A stretch of 64,000 nt of DNA from NCBI RefSeq assembly GCF_024978135.1, contig NZ_JANTEZ010000010.1, forward strand, positions 1 through 64,000. The letters run 5' to 3'. A program made the position numbers and the translations under genes. Under the pieces are notes generated by a model that did no database searches, was not told where the DNA came from, and saw only the letters and a program-made list of their open reading frames with translations. Positions 50,879 to 59,385 of this stretch are shown one piece after another; position 1 is the first letter of the stretch; every line of letters begins with the position of its first letter. This stretch comes from Herbiconiux gentiana (GTDB lineage Bacteria; Actinomycetota; Actinomycetes; Actinomycetales; Microbacteriaceae).

Positions 50879-52390
50879 TTGGTCTCCGCACGACTCACCA
50901 TCGACCCCCACTTCACCGTCGGCCCGATCAACCGGCGCCTGTTCGGCTCGTTCGTCGAGCACCTCGGCCGGTGCGTCTACGACGGACTGTACGAGCCCGG
51001 ACATCCCACCGCCGACGCCGAGGGGTTCCGTCAGGACGTGATCGACCTGGTCACGGAGCTCGGTGTCTCGACCATCCGCTACCCGGGGGGCAACTTCGTC
51101 TCGGGCTTCCGCTGGGAGGACAGCGTGGGCCCGGTCGCCGAGCGGCCGCGCCGGCTCGACCTCGCCTGGCACTCCACCGAGACGAACGAGGTCGGACTGC
51201 ACGAGTTCTCGAACTGGCTCGACAAGGTGGGCAGCGAGCTGATGCTCGCGATCAACCTCGGCACCCGCGGCACGATGGAGGCCCTCGACCTGCTCGAGTA
51301 CGCCAACCTGCCGGGCGGCACGGCGCTCAGTCAGCAGCGCATCGACAACGGGCGCACCGACGCCTTCGGCGTGAAGATGTGGTGCCTCGGCAACGAGATG
51401 GACGGCCCGTGGCAGCTCGGTCACCGCTCGGCCGAGGACTACGGGAAGCTCGCCTCGCAGACCGCGAAGGCGATGCGCCAGCTCGACCCTTCGGTGGAGC
51501 TCGTCGCGTGCGGCTCCTCCAGCGCGCACATGCCGACCTTCGGCGAGTGGGAGAGGGTCGTGCTGACCCACAGCTACGACGACGTCGACTACATCTCCTG
51601 CCACGCCTACTACCAGGAGAAGAACGGCGACCTCGGCAGCTTCCTCGCCTCGGCGGTCGACATGGACCACTTCATCGACTCGGTCACCGCGACCGCCGAC
51701 CACGTCAAGGCCGTGCTCGGCTCGTCGAAGACCATCGACATCTCCTTCGACGAGTGGAACGTCTGGTACCTCGACCGCTACGAGGACGTCGACAGGATCG
51801 AGGGCATCGACAACTGGCCGGTCGCCCCGCGCCTGCTCGAGGACGCCTACTCGGTGGCCGACGCCGTCGTGTTCGGCAACCTGCTGATCTCGCTGCTGCG
51901 CCATGCCGACCGCGTCACCAGCGCCTCGCTCGCGCAGCTCGTGAACGTGATCGCCCCGATCATGACCGAGCCCGGCGGGCCGGCCTGGAAGCAGACCACC
52001 TACTTCCCGTTCGCGCTGACCTCGCGGCTCGCCACCGGTGACGCCCTCGACGTGAAGCTCGAGTCGGACGACTACGAGACCGCGGTGTACGGTACCGTGC
52101 CGCTGGTGGACGCCGTCGCCACGCACGACGCCTCGACGGGGTCGACCTCGGTGTTCCTCGTGAACCGCAGCCAGCACGAGCCGGCGACCGTCACGATCGA
52201 CATCGCGGCACTCGGCGCGGTGGCCGTGCGCGAGGCGCAGACGCTGACCGACACCGACACCTCGGCGAAGAACGTGCTGGGCGACGAGGAGCGGGTGGGC
52301 CTCGTGGCGACCGAGAGCGTGGTCGTCGGCGACGGCGGAGTGACGATCATCCTGCCGCCCGTGTCATGGACGGCGCTCTCGCTGGGCTGA
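50879..52390 (+). CDS. GH51 alpha-L-arabinofuranosidase
   Basis: The 503-residue protein matches GH51: RRLFGSFVEHLGRCVYDGLY at the start, RYPGGNFVSGFRWED, the acid/base Glu in WCLGNEMDGPWQ, and the nucleophile Glu in DISFDEWNVWY. No signal peptide, so it releases L-arabinose from imported arabino-oligosaccharides in the cytoplasm. The start is TTG at 50879 with AAGGA 5 nt upstream; no better codon exists before the conserved VSARLTIDP. It follows a LacI gene and a candidate operator and complements the pectin-degrading island in region 1, since arabinan decorates rhamnogalacturonan I. Confidence 0.95.
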   Translation: MVSARLTIDPHFTVGPINRRLFGSFVEHLGRCVYDGLYEPGHPTADAEGFRQDVIDLVTELGVSTIRYPGGNFVSGFRWEDSVGPVAERPRRLDLAWHSTETNEVGLHEFSNWLDKVGSELMLAINLGTRGTMEALDLLEYANLPGGTALSQQRIDNGRTDAFGVKMWCLGNEMDGPWQLGHRSAEDYGKLASQTAKAMRQLDPSVELVACGSSSAHMPTFGEWERVVLTHSYDDVDYISCHAYYQEKNGDLGSFLASAVDMDHFIDSVTATADHVKAVLGSSKTIDISFDEWNVWYLDRYEDVDRIEGIDNWPVAPRLLEDAYSVADAVVFGNLLISLLRHADRVTSASLAQLVNVIAPIMTEPGGPAWKQTTYFPFALTSRLATGDALDVKLESDDYETAVYGTVPLVDAVATHDASTGSTSVFLVNRSQHEPATVTIDIAALGAVAVREAQTLTDTDTSAKNVLGDEERVGLVATESVVVGDGGVTIILPPVSWTALSLG

Positions 52391-52475
52391 GCGGCCCGTC
52401 GGAGCGGACCGACCCGGTAGGCTCGGGGTGAACCGCGGCCGTCGGACGCCGCGATCAAAACTGAGGAGATCGAAC

Positions 52476-52856
52476 GTGACGACCGTGGTTGTGCCCCCGA
52501 AGCCGAGAACGATGCTGGCCGCACCCGTCAAGGGCATCGTCGCCGTCGTGCTCTGGGTCGTCGCCATCGCGCTCTGGGTCATCGCGCCGAACATGACCGA
52601 CCCGCGCTGGGGCGCGTACCTCATCGACATCGGCATCGTGCTGGCCTCGGTCGGTTTCGCCGCCCCGACGCTCACGTACTCGGTGCCGCTCCGCAACACC
52701 GTCATCGCGGGCATCGCCGCCATCGCGCTGTTCGCGCTCGGCGACCTCGGCGGCATCCTCGTGATCAGCTACATGCTGCGTATCCTGGTGCCCCTGCTTG
52801 CGCTGTTCTCGGCGCTCTACGCCGTCGTCGGCCGCGTTCGCGTCTGGTACAACTGA
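52476..52856 (+). CDS. Small membrane protein of unknown function
   Basis: The 126-residue protein has four hydrophobic segments (VKGIVAVVLWVVAIALWVIA; YLIDIGIVLASVGFAAPTLT; NTVIAGIAAIALFALGDLGG; VISYMLRILVPLLALFSALY). No family recognised. The GTG at 52476 has GAGGAG 7 nt upstream and is preferred over an in-frame GTG at 52428. Monocistronic by appearance. Confidence 0.75.
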   Translation: MTTVVVPPKPRTMLAAPVKGIVAVVLWVVAIALWVIAPNMTDPRWGAYLIDIGIVLASVGFAAPTLTYSVPLRNTVIAGIAAIALFALGDLGGILVISYMLRILVPLLALFSALYAVVGRVRVWYN

Positions 52857-52941
52857 GCCCCTCGCGCTGCACCCCGCGCCCGTAACGCACTCGTTCGGGC
52901 GCCGAAACACGGCCGTCACACACGCGCCCTAGATTCGAGCC

Positions 52942-53040
52942 ATGAGGTCGTCGCACGAGTCACTGGGGTTCTGCCAGTGGTTCTGCCTGCGCCGACAGAG
53001 CGGTCACCACAACACCGCCGTCTACTCGTTCAACTCCTGA
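52942..53040 (+). CDS. 32-residue leaderless ORF, possible leader peptide
   Basis: The frame encodes MRSSHESLGFCQWFCLRRQS followed by GHHNTAVYSFNS. TAGATT (52930-52935) ends 6 nt before the ATG, the spacing seen at eleven or more longer genes here, so the ORF is probably transcribed and translated from the first base. It is Ser-rich (six), has three His, two of them adjacent, and a CQWFC pair. Downstream hairpins (53067-53142) with alternative pairings precede the VOC gene. This layout resembles a translation-controlled leader peptide, but a stand-alone small protein is equally possible. I recognise no family. Confidence 0.6.
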   Translation: MRSSHESLGFCQWFCLRRQSGHHNTAVYSFNS

Positions 53041-53066
53041 CCGCGCCCCGCGTCGAGGCACCGGTG

Positions 53067-53142
53067 CGCCCATCGGGCGGCTGAGCCTCCGCGGGACTGC
53101 TCCGTCCCCCGCAGGGCCTCCAGCCCTGTCAGGGACCCCTGC
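53067..53142 (+). promoter_or_regulatory. Alternative hairpins between the leader ORF and the VOC gene
   Basis: A small hairpin (CGCCC/GGGCG, 53067-53079) and a bulged one (GCGGGAC at 53091-53097 with GTCCCCCGC at 53104-53112) are followed by four mutually complementary segments: A GCAGGG (53111-53116), B CCCTG (53124-53128), C CAGGG (53130-53134), D CCCCTGC (53136-53142). A can pair with B or D, and C with B or D. That is the logic of an attenuator or translational switch. The segments are short and GC-rich, so chance cannot be excluded. Confidence 0.45.
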
Positions 53143-53179
53143 GCGCCCAGTGAACGATTCCTCCAGACGGGGTACACCC

Positions 53180-53887
53180 ATGCGACTCGACGACGTCTGC
53201 ATCGTGAACAGCGATGTGACCGCTTCCGACGACTTCTACCGCGACACGCTCGGCCTCGAGCGGCGGATGCGCAACGTGCGCTTCGCCGACTTCGTGTTCG
53301 ACAGCGGGCCGCGGCTGGCGATGTGGCTGCGGCCGAGCATCGCCGAGACCGTCGGGGCGGCCTATCCGACCCGGCCGGGGCTGCCGTTCCGGCTGGTGCT
53401 CGAGGTTCCGGATGCGCGTCCCGGCCCGGTCTCGGACCCGGACGGGTTCGTGCTGACGCTCGCGGCGCCGTCCGGGTCGGGCTCGCGCCCGGGCGGCAGT
53501 CGCAGCCGCCTCGCCGAGGTCGAGCTCGCCGTCACCGACCCGGAGGTCACCGGGGAGTTCCTCGAGACCCTCGGGTTCTCGCGGGCATCCGGTGACCCGC
53601 ACCGCTACGACGGGGGCGACGGCACCGTCATCGCCCTCGTCGCGGCCCACTCGCTCGCGGGCTCGCCCCGCCTCGCGTCGTTCTCGCAGAACGGCGGGCA
53701 CGTCATGCTCGCCGTCGAGCTCGACACGGGCGAGCAGGTCGACGCCCTCCACGAATCGCTCACCGCGCGCGGCCTCGCCGCCTCCGGTGCCCCCGCCGTC
53801 TACGAGTGGGGTGCCCGGTCGACGTACTTCGTCGATCCCGACGGGTACATCTGGGAGATCTACGCGTGGGTGGAGACACCCCGCTGA
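53180..53887 (+). CDS. Two-domain VOC (glyoxalase/bleomycin resistance) family protein
   Basis: The 235-residue protein consists of two VOC modules of about 110 residues: the first begins RLDDVCIVNSDVTASDDFYR, the second RLAEVELAVTDPEVTGEFLE; the end (ARSTYFVDPDGYIWEIYAWV) has the metal-binding Glu of the family. Metal-dependent isomerase, lyase or dioxygenase activity, or resistance-type sequestration, is possible. The ATG at 53180 with GGGG 7 nt upstream is preferred to the GTG at 53150. Preceded by a leader ORF and hairpins; 67 bp before the BMP gene. Confidence 0.85.
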   Translation: MRLDDVCIVNSDVTASDDFYRDTLGLERRMRNVRFADFVFDSGPRLAMWLRPSIAETVGAAYPTRPGLPFRLVLEVPDARPGPVSDPDGFVLTLAAPSGSGSRPGGSRSRLAEVELAVTDPEVTGEFLETLGFSRASGDPHRYDGGDGTVIALVAAHSLAGSPRLASFSQNGGHVMLAVELDTGEQVDALHESLTARGLAASGAPAVYEWGARSTYFVDPDGYIWEIYAWVETPR

Positions 53888-53954
53888 GCTCCCGCTCCCC
53901 GCACCATCCTCCGCACCACTCCACCTGCACCACTCCCTCAGAAGGAGCACACCC

Positions 53955-55052
53955 ATGACCCGTTCCACCCCGTTCCCCCGCCTCGGCGCCCTCGGCGCCC
54001 TCACCGCGACGGCCGCGCTCGTGCTGGCCGGCTGCGCGTCCGCCCCGAGCGACGCCGGCAGCGCATCCGGAACCAGCCCGGCCGGCGCCGAGGGCGACGT
54101 GCTGCCCTGCATCGTCAGCGACGAGGGCGGCTTCGACGACCAGTCGTTCAACCAGCTGGGCCTCGAAGGCGTCACCCTCGCCGCCAAGGCGCTCGGCACG
54201 GATCACATCGACGTGCAGAGCGAGTCGGAGAGCGACTACGCGCCGAACATCGCGAGCCTCGTCGACCAGGGCTGCACCACGATCGTCACCATGGGCTACC
54301 TGCTCGCGGCGGCCACCGAGGAGGCCGCGACCGCGAACCCCGACGTGCACTTCGTGATGGTCGACGACAACACGATCACCGCCGACAACGTCAAGGCCGC
54401 GGTCTGGGACACCTCGCAGGCCGGCTTCCTCGTGGGCTACGCCGCCGCGGACTACACCGCGACCGGCAAGGTCGGCACCTACGGCGGGGCGCAGATCCCG
54501 CCCGTGACCCTGTACATGGACGGCTTCGCCCGGGGCGTCGAGTACCACAACGCCGAGAAGGGCACCGACGTGCAGGTGATCGGCTGGAACCCCGACACGC
54601 AGGAGGGGCAGTTCACCGGCAACTTCAGCGACATCAACGCGGCGAAGGTGCTCTCGCAGGGCATCCTCGAGCAGGGTGTCGACGTGATCCTGCCGGTCGG
54701 CGGGCCGATCTACAAGGGCGCCGGCCAGGCCATCCGCGAGTCGGCGAAGCCGGTGGCGCTCGTCGGCGTCGACACCGACATGTACGTCAGCGACCCCGAC
54801 TACGACGACCTCTGGTTCTCGTCGATCGCCCGTGACATGCCGAAGTCGATCTCCGAGGTCATCCAGGCCTCCGCGTCGGGCGACTTCTCGAACGAGACCT
54901 ACGTGGGCACGCTCGAGAACGGCGGCGTGCTGATGAGCCCGTTCCACGACTTCACCTCGAAGGTCGCGCCCACCCTCCAGGCCGAGCTCGACACCATCGA
55001 GCAGGGCCTCGTCGCGGGCACCATCCCCATCGACACCCCCTCGGCCCCGTAA
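53955..55052 (+). CDS. BMP-family nucleoside-binding lipoprotein
   Basis: The 365-residue precursor has a signal peptide with lipobox VLAGC. The mature part shows the BMP/Med pattern: CIVSDEGGFDDQSFNQLGLE (the FDDQSFNQ ligand loop), VQSESESDYAPNIASLVDQG and GTYGGAQIPPVTLYMDGFA. BMP proteins bind purine nucleosides for ABC import. No ATPase or permease gene lies nearby, so partners must be encoded elsewhere. A nucleoside hydrolase-like gene and a deaminase follow, which supports nucleoside or nucleobase metabolism. AAGGAG precedes the ATG; a perfect 23-bp hairpin ends the transcript. Confidence 0.93.
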   Translation: MTRSTPFPRLGALGALTATAALVLAGCASAPSDAGSASGTSPAGAEGDVLPCIVSDEGGFDDQSFNQLGLEGVTLAAKALGTDHIDVQSESESDYAPNIASLVDQGCTTIVTMGYLLAAATEEAATANPDVHFVMVDDNTITADNVKAAVWDTSQAGFLVGYAAADYTATGKVGTYGGAQIPPVTLYMDGFARGVEYHNAEKGTDVQVIGWNPDTQEGQFTGNFSDINAAKVLSQGILEQGVDVILPVGGPIYKGAGQAIRESAKPVALVGVDTDMYVSDPDYDDLWFSSIARDMPKSISEVIQASASGDFSNETYVGTLENGGVLMSPFHDFTSKVAPTLQAELDTIEQGLVAGTIPIDTPSAP

Positions 55053-55071
55053 ACCCCACCCGTAACCCCAC

Positions 55072-55127
55072 CGAGCCGTCGCAATCCGCCCTCTGAACGC
55101 CGTGAGAGGGCGGATTGCGACGGCTCG
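55072..55127 (+). terminator. Perfect 23-bp stem hairpin after the BMP gene
   Basis: Arms 55072-55094 and 55105-55127 are exact inverted copies (beginning CGAGCCGTCG) with a 10-base loop. It lies 20 bp after the stop codon and 55 bp before the next gene. The stem is unusually long and there is only ATTCC after it, so it may act as terminator or as a processing/stability element. Confidence 0.8.
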
Positions 55128-55181
55128 ATTCCCCAGCGATTCGATCCCCCAGAGATTCGATCACCTAGAGAGAGGATGCTC

Positions 55182-56132
55182 GTGCGCGAGTTGATCTGCA
55201 TCACCGACCCGGGGCAGGAGCAGGCCGTCGCGCTGCTCGCGATCCTCGCGTCGCCCGAGGAGTTCCACGTGCAGGCCATCGTGGCCGGCGCGGGCAACAC
55301 CACGCTCGACCACACGGTCGAGAACGTGTTCAAGGTGCTCGAGCTGGCGGGGCCCGAGACGGATGCTCCGCGGATCCCCGTGCACCGCGGCGTCGCCCGG
55401 CCCCTCATCCGCCCTCTCGTCACGGCCGCCCACGTGCACGGCGAGACCGGACTCGACGGCTACGACTTCCCTCCCGTCGCGGGCCGCGCCTCCGACGAGC
55501 CGGGGGTCGCGGCGATCATCCGCCTCTGCCGCGCCGCGCCCCCGGGCGGGATCACGATCGCGCAGTTCTGCAGCATGACGACGCTCGCCGTCGCCCTCAC
55601 GGAGGCGCCCGACATCGCGGCGCACATCGACCAGGTCGTGATGATGGCGGGCGCCTACTTCGAGGTGGGCAACATCACGCCCGCCGCGGAGTTCAACGTC
55701 TTCGTCGACCCGCACGCCGCGGCGATCGTGCTCGGCTCGGGCATCCGGCTCGTCATGCTGCCGCTCGACGTCACCCACCAGCTGCGCAACACCCGGGCGC
55801 GGCTCGACGCCTTCTCGGCGCTCGGCACCCGCTGCGGGCGCGCGGTCGACGAGTTGCTGACCTTCTCGGAGGCGTTCGACCTCGCGAAGTACGGCTGGGA
55901 CGGCGCTCCCCTGCACGGCCCGGTCGTGCCGCTCTATCTGCTGCGGCCCGAGCTCTTCCACGGGCGCGAGATCAACGCCCGCGTCGAGACAAGCAGCGAG
56001 CTGACGATGGGGATGCTCGTCGCCGACTGGTGGGGCGTCACGGGTCTGCCCGCGAACGTCTTCTACGCGCGCGACGTCGACGCCGAGCCGTTCTACGCCG
56101 AGCTCACGGCCCGCATCGCGCGGCTGCCGTAG
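55182..56132 (+). CDS. Nucleoside hydrolase-family protein with a degenerate metal site
   Basis: The 316-residue protein follows the inosine-uridine nucleoside hydrolase fold: RELICITDPGQEQAVALLAI, QVVMMAGAYFEVGN, AAEFNVFVDPHAAAIVL and LHGPVVPLYLLRPELF. In active enzymes the N-terminal motif is DTDPGxDD and the C-terminal one HD; here the first reads ITDPGQEQ and the second HG, so three of the four calcium-binding Asp are replaced and only one is clearly kept. It may have a changed reaction or be a binding protein. The GTG at 55182 has AGAGG 6 nt upstream; the ATG at 55176 is too close to that site but possible. It neighbours BMP and deaminase genes. Confidence 0.85.
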   Translation: MRELICITDPGQEQAVALLAILASPEEFHVQAIVAGAGNTTLDHTVENVFKVLELAGPETDAPRIPVHRGVARPLIRPLVTAAHVHGETGLDGYDFPPVAGRASDEPGVAAIIRLCRAAPPGGITIAQFCSMTTLAVALTEAPDIAAHIDQVVMMAGAYFEVGNITPAAEFNVFVDPHAAAIVLGSGIRLVMLPLDVTHQLRNTRARLDAFSALGTRCGRAVDELLTFSEAFDLAKYGWDGAPLHGPVVPLYLLRPELFHGREINARVETSSELTMGMLVADWWGVTGLPANVFYARDVDAEPFYAELTARIARLP

Positions 56133-56154
56133 CGGCGCGGGCTACGGTCGATCC

Positions 56155-57678
56155 ATGCGCACGCCTCCACCCCCGCGGACACTGTGGCAGAACGCCCTCG
56201 TCATCGCCCTCGACGCGGCGCACGGCGCCACCCCCTTCCGAGCCGACGTGCTCGTCGACGGCACCGACATCCAGGCGGTCGCCGAGGTGTCGCAGCCCGG
56301 CCGGCCGGCGCCCTCGCCCGACACCACCGTCGTCGACGCGACCGGGCTGCTGATCACGCCCGGGCTCGTGAACGCGCACACGCACTCGTGGGAGATCCTG
56401 CTGCGCGGAACGAGCGCACCGCTGCCGCTCGAGGTCTGGACGCTGCTCAGCTACCCGCCGACCGGCGTCGCGCCGGCGTCCGAGCGGCTGGTGCACCTCC
56501 GCACCGTCGTGGCCGCGCTCGAGTCGCTGCGCGGCGGCGCCACGACGCTGCTCGACGACACCGGAGAGCTGCCCGGCCAGACGCCGGCCGGCATCGCGGA
56601 GGTCTTCCGGGCGTACGACGCCACGGGCATCCGCGCCACCTGCACCGGAACCGGCATCGACGTGCCCATCGTCGACCGCCTGCCGTTCGCCGACGAGGTG
56701 CTGCCCGCCGAGGTGCTCGCTGCGAGCCGCGACTCGATGCCGCCGAGCGCCGTGGTGCAGGAGGCGTTCTTCGCCTTCTCCCGAGAGGCGCGGATGCTCG
56801 CCCGGCCGTACCCCCGCCTCCGCTACGCCCTGTCGCCGAGCGCCCCGCAGCGCGTCACCGACGAGTTCCTCGTGCGCGCGGCCGACGAGGCCCGCGAGCA
56901 CGGCGAGGTGCTGCACACCCACCTGCTGGAGACCAAGCTGCAGCAGACGCTGGCACTCAGCCGCTATCCCGGCCGCACGATCGTCGAGCACCTCGACACC
57001 CTCGGCGTGCTGGGGCCGAACCTCACCGCCGCCCACGGCGTCTGGCTCACCCCGCACGACCTCGAACTGCTCGCCGCCTCGGGCGCGACCGTCGCCCACA
57101 ACCCGGTCTCGAACCTCAAGCTCGGCTCGGGCACGCTGCCCTGGCGGGCGATGCACGACGAGGGCGTTCGCGTGGCGCTCGGCTCCGACGGGGCCTCCAG
57201 CAACGACTCGATGCGGATGCTCGACGTGCTGAAGCAGACCGCGCTCGCCCACACCCTCTCCGACCCCGACTACCGGGGGTGGCCGCTCGTGCCCGAGGTG
57301 CTGCACGCCGGAACGGTCGCGGGCGCCCGCGCCGCCGGCTGGGGCGACCGCTCCGGATCGCTCACCCCCGGGCTCGCGGCCGACCTCGTCGTGTACGACC
57401 TGACCGCGACCACCGCGTTCACCCCGCTGAACGACGCCGCGCAGCAGCTCGTGTTCGCCGAGAACGGGGCCTCGATCGCCGAGGTCTGGGTCGACGGGCG
57501 CTGCGTCCTGCGCGACGGCCGCAGCACGCTCGTCGACGAGGAGGCGCTGCTGGCGGAGTTCCGGGAGGAGGCGAGCCGGTATCTCGCCGACCAGCTGCCC
57601 CGGTGGCGGCAGCTGCAGCGCTCGCTCGAGCCCGCGGTGCGGAAGGCGTACTTACGCGCCTGGGGCCGCGCGCTGTAG
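56155..57678 (+). CDS. Amidohydrolase-family deaminase (AtzA/TrzN/8-oxoguanine deaminase-like)
   Basis: The 507-residue metal-dependent hydrolase has all expected ligands: HTHSW in LVNAHTHSWEILLR, His in VLHTHLLETKLQ, His in TAAHGVWLTPHDLELL and Asp in LGSDGASSNDSMRMLD. The HxxxE of the hairpin (HLLET) is typical of the subgroup that deaminates purines, cytosine or triazines, or dechlorinates them. Cytoplasmic. TACGGT (56143-56148) ends 6 nt before the ATG, so it has its own leaderless transcript 22 bp after the nucleoside hydrolase-like gene. Together they suggest salvage or degradation of a modified nucleobase. Confidence 0.9.
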   Translation: MRTPPPPRTLWQNALVIALDAAHGATPFRADVLVDGTDIQAVAEVSQPGRPAPSPDTTVVDATGLLITPGLVNAHTHSWEILLRGTSAPLPLEVWTLLSYPPTGVAPASERLVHLRTVVAALESLRGGATTLLDDTGELPGQTPAGIAEVFRAYDATGIRATCTGTGIDVPIVDRLPFADEVLPAEVLAASRDSMPPSAVVQEAFFAFSREARMLARPYPRLRYALSPSAPQRVTDEFLVRAADEAREHGEVLHTHLLETKLQQTLALSRYPGRTIVEHLDTLGVLGPNLTAAHGVWLTPHDLELLAASGATVAHNPVSNLKLGSGTLPWRAMHDEGVRVALGSDGASSNDSMRMLDVLKQTALAHTLSDPDYRGWPLVPEVLHAGTVAGARAAGWGDRSGSLTPGLAADLVVYDLTATTAFTPLNDAAQQLVFAENGASIAEVWVDGRCVLRDGRSTLVDEEALLAEFREEASRYLADQLPRWRQLQRSLEPAVRKAYLRAWGRAL

Positions 57679-57837
57679 GCTGTCGGTCTGACCAACCCCT
57701 GGTTGGTGTGGTCGGCCCCCTCCCCCTGCTTCTGCGTCGCGCCTCGGCGTTCGCGCGGCGGGCGCGAGGACGCGGCCGATCCGAGGCTGAAAACCTCCGG
57801 CATCCCGCATCCGCATCGAAGCCCGGAGGTCACCTCT
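57676..57837 (+). promoter_or_regulatory. Structured 5' leader with sequestered ribosome-binding site before the MFS gene
   Basis: TAGGCT (57676-57681), overlapping the stop of the amidohydrolase, is a likely -10, giving a leader of about 150 nt. It contains a hairpin CCAACC/GGTTGG (near 57692-57706), a long GC-rich hairpin (about 57733-57772) and a final one in which CCTCCGG (57794-57800) pairs exactly with CCGGAGG (57823-57829). The latter contains the GGAGG 8 nt before the ATG. Masking the ribosome-binding site in this way is typical of riboswitches or translational attenuators. I do not recognise a known riboswitch class. Confidence 0.6.
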
Positions 57838-59307
57838 ATGTCATCTCTCACATCCGCCCGCACCCCGAACCGGTGGTGGGCCCTCGTCGTGCTCGCGCTC
57901 ACCCAGCTCGTGGTCGTGCTCGACGGCACCATCGTGAACATCGCCCTGCCGCAGGCGCAGGAGCAGCTCGGACTCAGCGACGTCGAGCGCCAGTGGGTCG
58001 TCACCGCCTACGCGCTCGCGTTCGGCGCGCTGCTGCTGCTCGGCGGCCGCATCGCCGACTACTGGGGCCGCAAGCGCACCTACCTCGTCGGCATGCTCGG
58101 CTTCGGCGTCGCGTCGGCCTTCGGAGGGCTGGCGCAGAACGGCACCGAGCTGATCCTCGCCCGCGGGCTGCAGGGCGTCTTCGCCGCCCTGCTCGCGCCC
58201 GCCGCGCTGGCGCTCCTGACCGTGACCTTCCCGGGCGGCCGCGAGCGCAACACCGCCTTCGCCGTGTTCGGCACGGTCGCGGGTGCGGGCGCCGCAGTCG
58301 GCCTCGTGCTGGGCGGCGTGCTCACCGAGTTCGCCGACTGGCGCTGGTGCCTGCTCGTCAACGTCTTCTTCGTGATCGTCGGCCTGATCGGCGGCATGCT
58401 GCTGGTCAAGGAGTCGAAGGCCGAGGGCGACAACCGCTACGACGTGCTCGGCGCGATCACCGTCACACTCGGCCTCGGCTCGCTGGTCTACGGCTTCAGC
58501 CTCGCCGAGGGCGGCTGGGGCTCGCTCGACACCATCGGTTTCCTCGCGCTCGGCGTGGGCCTGCTCGTGCTGTTCGTCGTGATCGAGCGCCGCGTGGCGC
58601 AGCCCCTGCTGCCGCTCCGGATCGTCACCAACCGCGTGCGCGGCGGCGCCTTCCTCGTGCAGGCGATCGTCGGCAGCGTGATGATCGGCGCGATGCTCTA
58701 CCTGGCGTTCCACCTGCAGATCGTGCTCGGGCTCGACCCGCTGCCCGCCGGGCTCGCGAGCCTGCCGATGACCGCGGTGATCATGGTCGTGGCCCCGATC
58801 GCCACCAAGCTGCTGCCCGCGATCGGGCCGCGCCCGCTGATGATCGTCGGCCCGCTGATCGCCGCCGCCGGCCTGGTGTACCTCAGCTTCATCACCGCCG
58901 ACGGCTCCTACCTCGTGCAGGTGCTGCCCGCGCTGATCGTGATCGGCGTCGGCATGGCGCTGGTGTTCGTGCCGCTGCAGAACCTGGCGCTCACGGGTGT
59001 CGCCCCGCACGACGCCGGGGCGGCCTCGGCCACCGCGAACTCGGCGATGCAGATCGGCGGCTCGATCGGCCTGTCGGTGTTCACCGCGATCTACGCCTCG
59101 GCCGTGTCGGGGTTCTCGCCGGCGGCCGGCACCGCGGCGGGCGCCGCGCAGCTGCAGGCGTTCACGAGCGGCTACTCGGCGGCGTTCCTCGCGTCGGCCG
59201 TCGGCCTCGTGCTCGCGTCGGTCATCGCGGCGGTGCTCATCCGCGGCACGAAGAGCGAGCTGCTCCCCTCCACGGCCGACGCGTCGTCCGCGGTCCCCGT
59301 GCACTAG
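57838..59307 (+). CDS. DHA2-type (EmrB/QacA) MFS multidrug exporter
   Basis: The 489-residue protein has 14 predicted spans and the DHA2 motifs LVVVLDGTIVNIALPQAQEQ (motif D1), GGRIADYWGRKRTYL (motif A) and GTVAGAGAAVGLVLGGVLTE (motif C, antiporter). It should export drugs or metabolites by proton antiport. Translation is probably controlled by the 150-nt leader. It follows the nucleobase-related genes, so a purine analogue or waste product is a conceivable substrate, but this is only proximity. A strong hairpin ends it. Confidence 0.93.
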   Translation: MSSLTSARTPNRWWALVVLALTQLVVVLDGTIVNIALPQAQEQLGLSDVERQWVVTAYALAFGALLLLGGRIADYWGRKRTYLVGMLGFGVASAFGGLAQNGTELILARGLQGVFAALLAPAALALLTVTFPGGRERNTAFAVFGTVAGAGAAVGLVLGGVLTEFADWRWCLLVNVFFVIVGLIGGMLLVKESKAEGDNRYDVLGAITVTLGLGSLVYGFSLAEGGWGSLDTIGFLALGVGLLVLFVVIERRVAQPLLPLRIVTNRVRGGAFLVQAIVGSVMIGAMLYLAFHLQIVLGLDPLPAGLASLPMTAVIMVVAPIATKLLPAIGPRPLMIVGPLIAAAGLVYLSFITADGSYLVQVLPALIVIGVGMALVFVPLQNLALTGVAPHDAGAASATANSAMQIGGSIGLSVFTAIYASAVSGFSPAAGTAAGAAQLQAFTSGYSAAFLASAVGLVLASVIAAVLIRGTKSELLPSTADASSAVPVH

Positions 59308-59320
59308 CCCGCCGCGGAAT

Positions 59321-59380
59321 CGACTTGGCCCGTGCCGTCCTAAAACTCTCGTTTTGGAACGGCACGGGCCAAGTCGTTTT
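59321..59380. terminator. Bidirectional 26-bp hairpin terminator
   Basis: Arms 59321-59346 and 59351-59376 are inverted copies with two adjacent mismatches and a four-base loop (TCTC), flanked by TTTT at 59377-59380 and by AAAAC/GTTTT within the stem. It separates the convergent MFS gene (ends 59307) and CNNM gene (ends 59386) and can serve both. Confidence 0.9.
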
Positions 59381-59385
59381 CGGCG

